Assembly (NCBI GenBank): GCA_050873965.1
Contig: JBNMJS010000001.1
Span: forward strand, 1 to 64,000
Length of the DNA: 64,000 nt
DNA from: UBA2883 sp050873965
Lineage (GTDB): Bacteria > Cyanobacteriota > Vampirovibrionia > Gastranaerophilales > Gastranaerophilaceae
Reading direction: 5' to 3'
Made by a program: the position numbers and the translations under genes. Below are positions 61,942 through 64,000 of the stretch, piece by piece (position 1 is the first letter of the stretch; every line of letters starts with the position of its first letter). The notes beneath the pieces were generated by a model. It worked only from the letters and a program-made list of their open reading frames with translations. It ran no database searches and was not told where the DNA came from.

Positions 61942-61994
61942 TTACAAAAGGTTATATTTTAGCAAATTTTAATCTTCATAGATATTTACTTGGT

Positions 61995-62891
61995 ATGAGG
62001 ATTCAATCTGGATTTAGAAAAATAGTTACACCAATATTAGTTGTAGCAGGCACAATGACACCTGTAAATGTTGTATATCATAATACTGCACCTATAAAAG
62101 ATGTTTTCGTAAAATCACAAAATGTTGATAATTTAAAATCTGTTAAAAACTTGATAAAAACTATGCCAGTTGTTAATGATACGAATTTTGTAGGTGGTAT
62201 TACTAGAACTTATTCAAATGAGAATATTCAAAAATTAAAATCTACTATAAAAAGAAGTACTAATATTTATGACTATGCCTTACCGATAAAAAATACAAAA
62301 GATGTTTATGTTGAACCATTCGGTATGTTTTTTGCTAAACGTCCAGAGGGCAGACCTCATTTAGGACTAGATATATTTGTGTCACCTTATGCTAGAAAAC
62401 CAGAACAACCTGTTTATGTTACATCTCCAATAGGTGGTGTTGTTATTTCTAATAAAAAGGCAAACCTTAATGATAATTTAGTCGCAAATTGTGTTGGAAT
62501 ATTAGGTGTTGATGGGAAACGTTATGCATTTGACCATTTAGCAAGACCAACAGATTATAAAACTTCTGTATCTATGCCTGAAGTTGGTACTATTGTTCAA
62601 AAGGGTGATACGTTGGGTATCGTTGGGAATACTGGCGAAACAACTTTGTGGCATTTGCATATGACAGTTTCATCAGATGAACAGCTTGCAACACAAAAGA
62701 AAAGTAAAATGTGGCAAAATGTATCTCAAATTAGTAAGTATTCCTCTTTGAGAGGACAATCTGATCCATTAAATGAAAAAGAATCTGGTATTATTGCTAA
62801 ATTGTTAAATAATTATAAAAAGAGAAATTTAAAAGCGTCTGAGGATTTATTATTACCTTATGAAGGAAAACGTGAATATTTAAACAAATAG
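61995..62891 (+). CDS. M23-family metallopeptidase (LytM-like)
   Basis: A 298-residue zinc peptidase of the LytM/M23 family. The metal ligands are in RPHLGLDIF (His and Asp near 119-123) and in LWHLHMTV near 222, and the core sequence FDHLARPT and GIVGNTGETT fits. Such enzymes cut peptide cross-links in peptidoglycan. The N terminus has a hydrophobic segment (IVTPILVVAGTMTPVNVVY) that is an uncleaved anchor or a signal; it resembles the N termini of the tandem lipoproteins. The length is usual for a single-domain enzyme. Confidence 0.87.
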   Translation: MRIQSGFRKIVTPILVVAGTMTPVNVVYHNTAPIKDVFVKSQNVDNLKSVKNLIKTMPVVNDTNFVGGITRTYSNENIQKLKSTIKRSTNIYDYALPIKNTKDVYVEPFGMFFAKRPEGRPHLGLDIFVSPYARKPEQPVYVTSPIGGVVISNKKANLNDNLVANCVGILGVDGKRYAFDHLARPTDYKTSVSMPEVGTIVQKGDTLGIVGNTGETTLWHLHMTVSSDEQLATQKKSKMWQNVSQISKYSSLRGQSDPLNEKESGIIAKLLNNYKKRNLKASEDLLLPYEGKREYLNK

Positions 62892-62902
62892 GGTAATTGT
62901 GA

Positions 62903-62908
62903 TAAAAT
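62903..62908 (+). promoter_or_regulatory. ruvC: -10 element seven bases before ruvC
   Basis: TAAAAT is followed by seven bases and the ATG at 62916, with no ribosome binding site. The -35 region (TTAAAC near 62880) is weak. Confidence 0.4.
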
Positions 62909-62915
62909 TATAACT

Positions 62916-63389
62916 ATGAGGATTTTAGGTATTGATCCGGGAATGGCTATTGTCGGATATGCATTAGTAAATTTTGAAGATAATCATTTGGAGTTAGAGG
63001 CATCTGGTTCAATTCAGACAGATAAAGATATGACAACTTCAGAGAGATTGTTAGATATTTATAATGATTTATCAACAATTGTAGAACGTTATAAACCGGA
63101 TTGTGCAGCAATTGAAAAACTATACTTTTTTAAAAATCAAAAAACGATAATTCCTGTAGCAGAAGCAAGAGGAGTTATATTAACTGTTTTGCAAAAATAT
63201 AATATTAAATCTTTTGAATATACTCCAATTGAAGTTAAACAGGTTTTGACTGGGTATGGACGTGCTACTAAGAAAGAAGTAGAACAAATGGTTAAATATA
63301 CATTAAATAGTGAAAAATTACCTAAGTTAGATGATACTGTTGATGCGATAGCAATTGCCATTTGTCATAGTAGAAATTTATTCGTCTGA
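62916..63389 (+). CDS. ruvC: Holliday junction resolvase RuvC
   Basis: A 157-residue RuvC endonuclease that cuts Holliday junctions. The acidic catalytic set is visible: Asp7 in ILGIDPGM, Glu in CAAIEKLYF (about 66-74), and the late acidic pair in LDDTVDAIAIAICH. The length is standard. It lies 24 bases after the M23 gene. The stop overlaps the convergent small gene by 12 bases. Confidence 0.96.
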   Translation: MRILGIDPGMAIVGYALVNFEDNHLELEASGSIQTDKDMTTSERLLDIYNDLSTIVERYKPDCAAIEKLYFFKNQKTIIPVAEARGVILTVLQKYNIKSFEYTPIEVKQVLTGYGRATKKEVEQMVKYTLNSEKLPKLDDTVDAIAIAICHSRNLFV

Positions 63390-63626
63390 GTCTGCCATTT
63401 CGCCTTCATCACTAGCAAGTTCAAGCATTCTATAAACCATATATGCACCTAATGCTACTGCTTTAGGATCTAATTCAGTATTTTTTGCAGCTTCTAAGAT
63501 AGATGTGTTTACTTCAGGATTTTCTTCCTTGATGTATTGAATCATATTCTTTCTCCACATTCTTACATCTTGGAATACTTCTGCAAAAACTAATGATGAT
63601 TGCTCTTCTGTGATTAATGGCAACAT
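63378..63626 (-). CDS. Small acidic orphan protein, 82 residues
   Basis: No family recognised. The product begins MLPLITEEQSSLVFAEVFQDVRMW and is mostly helical, with an acidic tail (LASDEGEMADSDE). It has a GGAG ribosome binding site before its ATG on the minus strand. It is convergent with ruvC, and its end overlaps ruvC by 12 bases, which is compact for a chance frame. A small regulatory or interaction protein is possible. Confidence 0.6.
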   Translation of the reverse strand: MLPLITEEQSSLVFAEVFQDVRMWRKNMIQYIKEENPEVNTSILEAAKNTELDPKAVALGAYMVYRMLELASDEGEMADSDE

Positions 63627-63738
63627 ATATGCTCTCCTATTTATTTAGATTATATACAAAAATTCACAAATTGTATAGAGTGTTTTTATTCTTTAGGATT
63701 TTATTGTAAAATAAATTGTATAGAAGGAAGATGCTAGT

Positions 63739-64000
63739 ATGAATTTTAAAACAGAGATAACAAAACTTCATTATGATAAAAAGGCAAAAGGGCTTTTTGT
63801 TGATTTGTTGGAGTTTTTATCAATATTTTATGGTGCTGTATCTTCTATTAGAAATACTTTGTATGATAAAAATATTTTAAAATCTGTAAAAGTAGATGCA
63901 AAGGTTATTTCTGTTGGTAATGTTACAACTGGCGGGGTTGGAAAAACTCCCGTTGTTGCAAAATTGGCACAATATTTTATAAATGAAGATGAAAAAGTTG
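63739..64000 (+). CDS. lpxK: Tetraacyldisaccharide 4'-kinase, start only
   Basis: The first 87 residues of LpxK, which phosphorylates the lipid A precursor at the 4' position. The P-loop is in VISVGNVTTGGVGKTPVVAKL (about 55-75). The N-terminal helical part includes the usual membrane-proximal segment (LEFLSIFYGAVSSI). AAGGAAG lies eight bases before the ATG at 63739. The gene runs past the window end. Confidence 0.92.
   Translation, partial: MNFKTEITKLHYDKKAKGLFVDLLEFLSIFYGAVSSIRNTLYDKNILKSVKVDAKVISVGNVTTGGVGKTPVVAKLAQYFINEDEKV

Noticed and set aside
1..64000. CRISPR array, insertion sequence, integrase or prophage.
   Set aside because: No regularly spaced repeats, transposase, integrase or phage structural protein was recognised on either strand.

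Overview
The window is AT-rich and reads as a non-photosynthetic relative of Cyanobacteria, most likely a gut Melainabacteria/Vampirovibrionia (Gastranaerophilales-type) genome. The main evidence is RNA polymerase: the beta' subunit is split into rpoC1 and rpoC2, each with cyanobacterial-type sequence and its own start. LpxA and a partial LpxK indicate an LPS-bearing outer membrane. No photosynthesis or respiratory gene is present. Energy genes are those of an anaerobic fermenter: a four-subunit 2-oxoacid:ferredoxin oxidoreductase, an ADP-forming acyl-CoA synthetase, a monomeric [FeFe] hydrogenase and ATP-dependent PEP carboxykinase. The taxonomic placement is inference from gene content.

Layout. 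1-540: a tRNA(CAT) gene with partial duplications of itself on both sides and a possible small structured RNA. 0.5-8 kb: an HD hydrolase and a small MGMT-type protein, then a TetR-TolC-HlyD-ABC efflux operon resembling the ybhGFSR family. 8-19 kb: an orphan membrane protein, pckA, the gmk-coaBC-nif3 operon, a U32 protein with a HAD phosphatase, an odd radical SAM protein, and the oxidoreductase operon. 19-27 kb: a 56-residue coiled-coil gene, a glycosyltransferase with apt, and an accessory stretch of lineage-specific proteins (papain-like, lone TOPRIM, CHAP/NlpC-like, small membrane protein), then murJ. 27-37 kb: rpoB-rpoC1-rpoC2 behind a structured leader, then tandem lipoprotein-like paralogues. 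37-45 kb (minus strand): two sodium symporters with ileS, and the hydrogenase. 45-55 kb: a coiled-coil protein, lipoate ligase, a HExxH protein, purB, the ADP-forming synthetase with a radical SAM protein, a 739-residue orphan and lpxA. 55-64 kb: dnaE in two overlapping reading frames, a patatin, a TPR protein, an M23 peptidase, ruvC, and the start of lpxK.

How the genes work together. The oxidoreductase makes acyl-CoA and reduced ferredoxin, the synthetase could convert acyl-CoA to ATP and acid, and the hydrogenase could reoxidise ferredoxin. PckA links PEP and oxaloacetate. MurJ, LpxA, LpxK, the processive glycosyltransferase, the M23 peptidase and the efflux operon serve the envelope.

Three observations matter most. 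First, six otherwise unrelated proteins share a short N-terminal tract with an (S/N)F motif and no classical signal peptide, which could be an undescribed sorting tag. Second, at least eight genes have a -10 element 6-7 bases before the ATG and no Shine-Dalgarno sequence, suggesting widespread leaderless transcription. Third, DNA polymerase III alpha is divided immediately after the palm domain by an ATGA overlap, away from the cyanobacterial intein site, which here is intact and empty. No CRISPR array, insertion sequence, integrase or prophage gene was seen.
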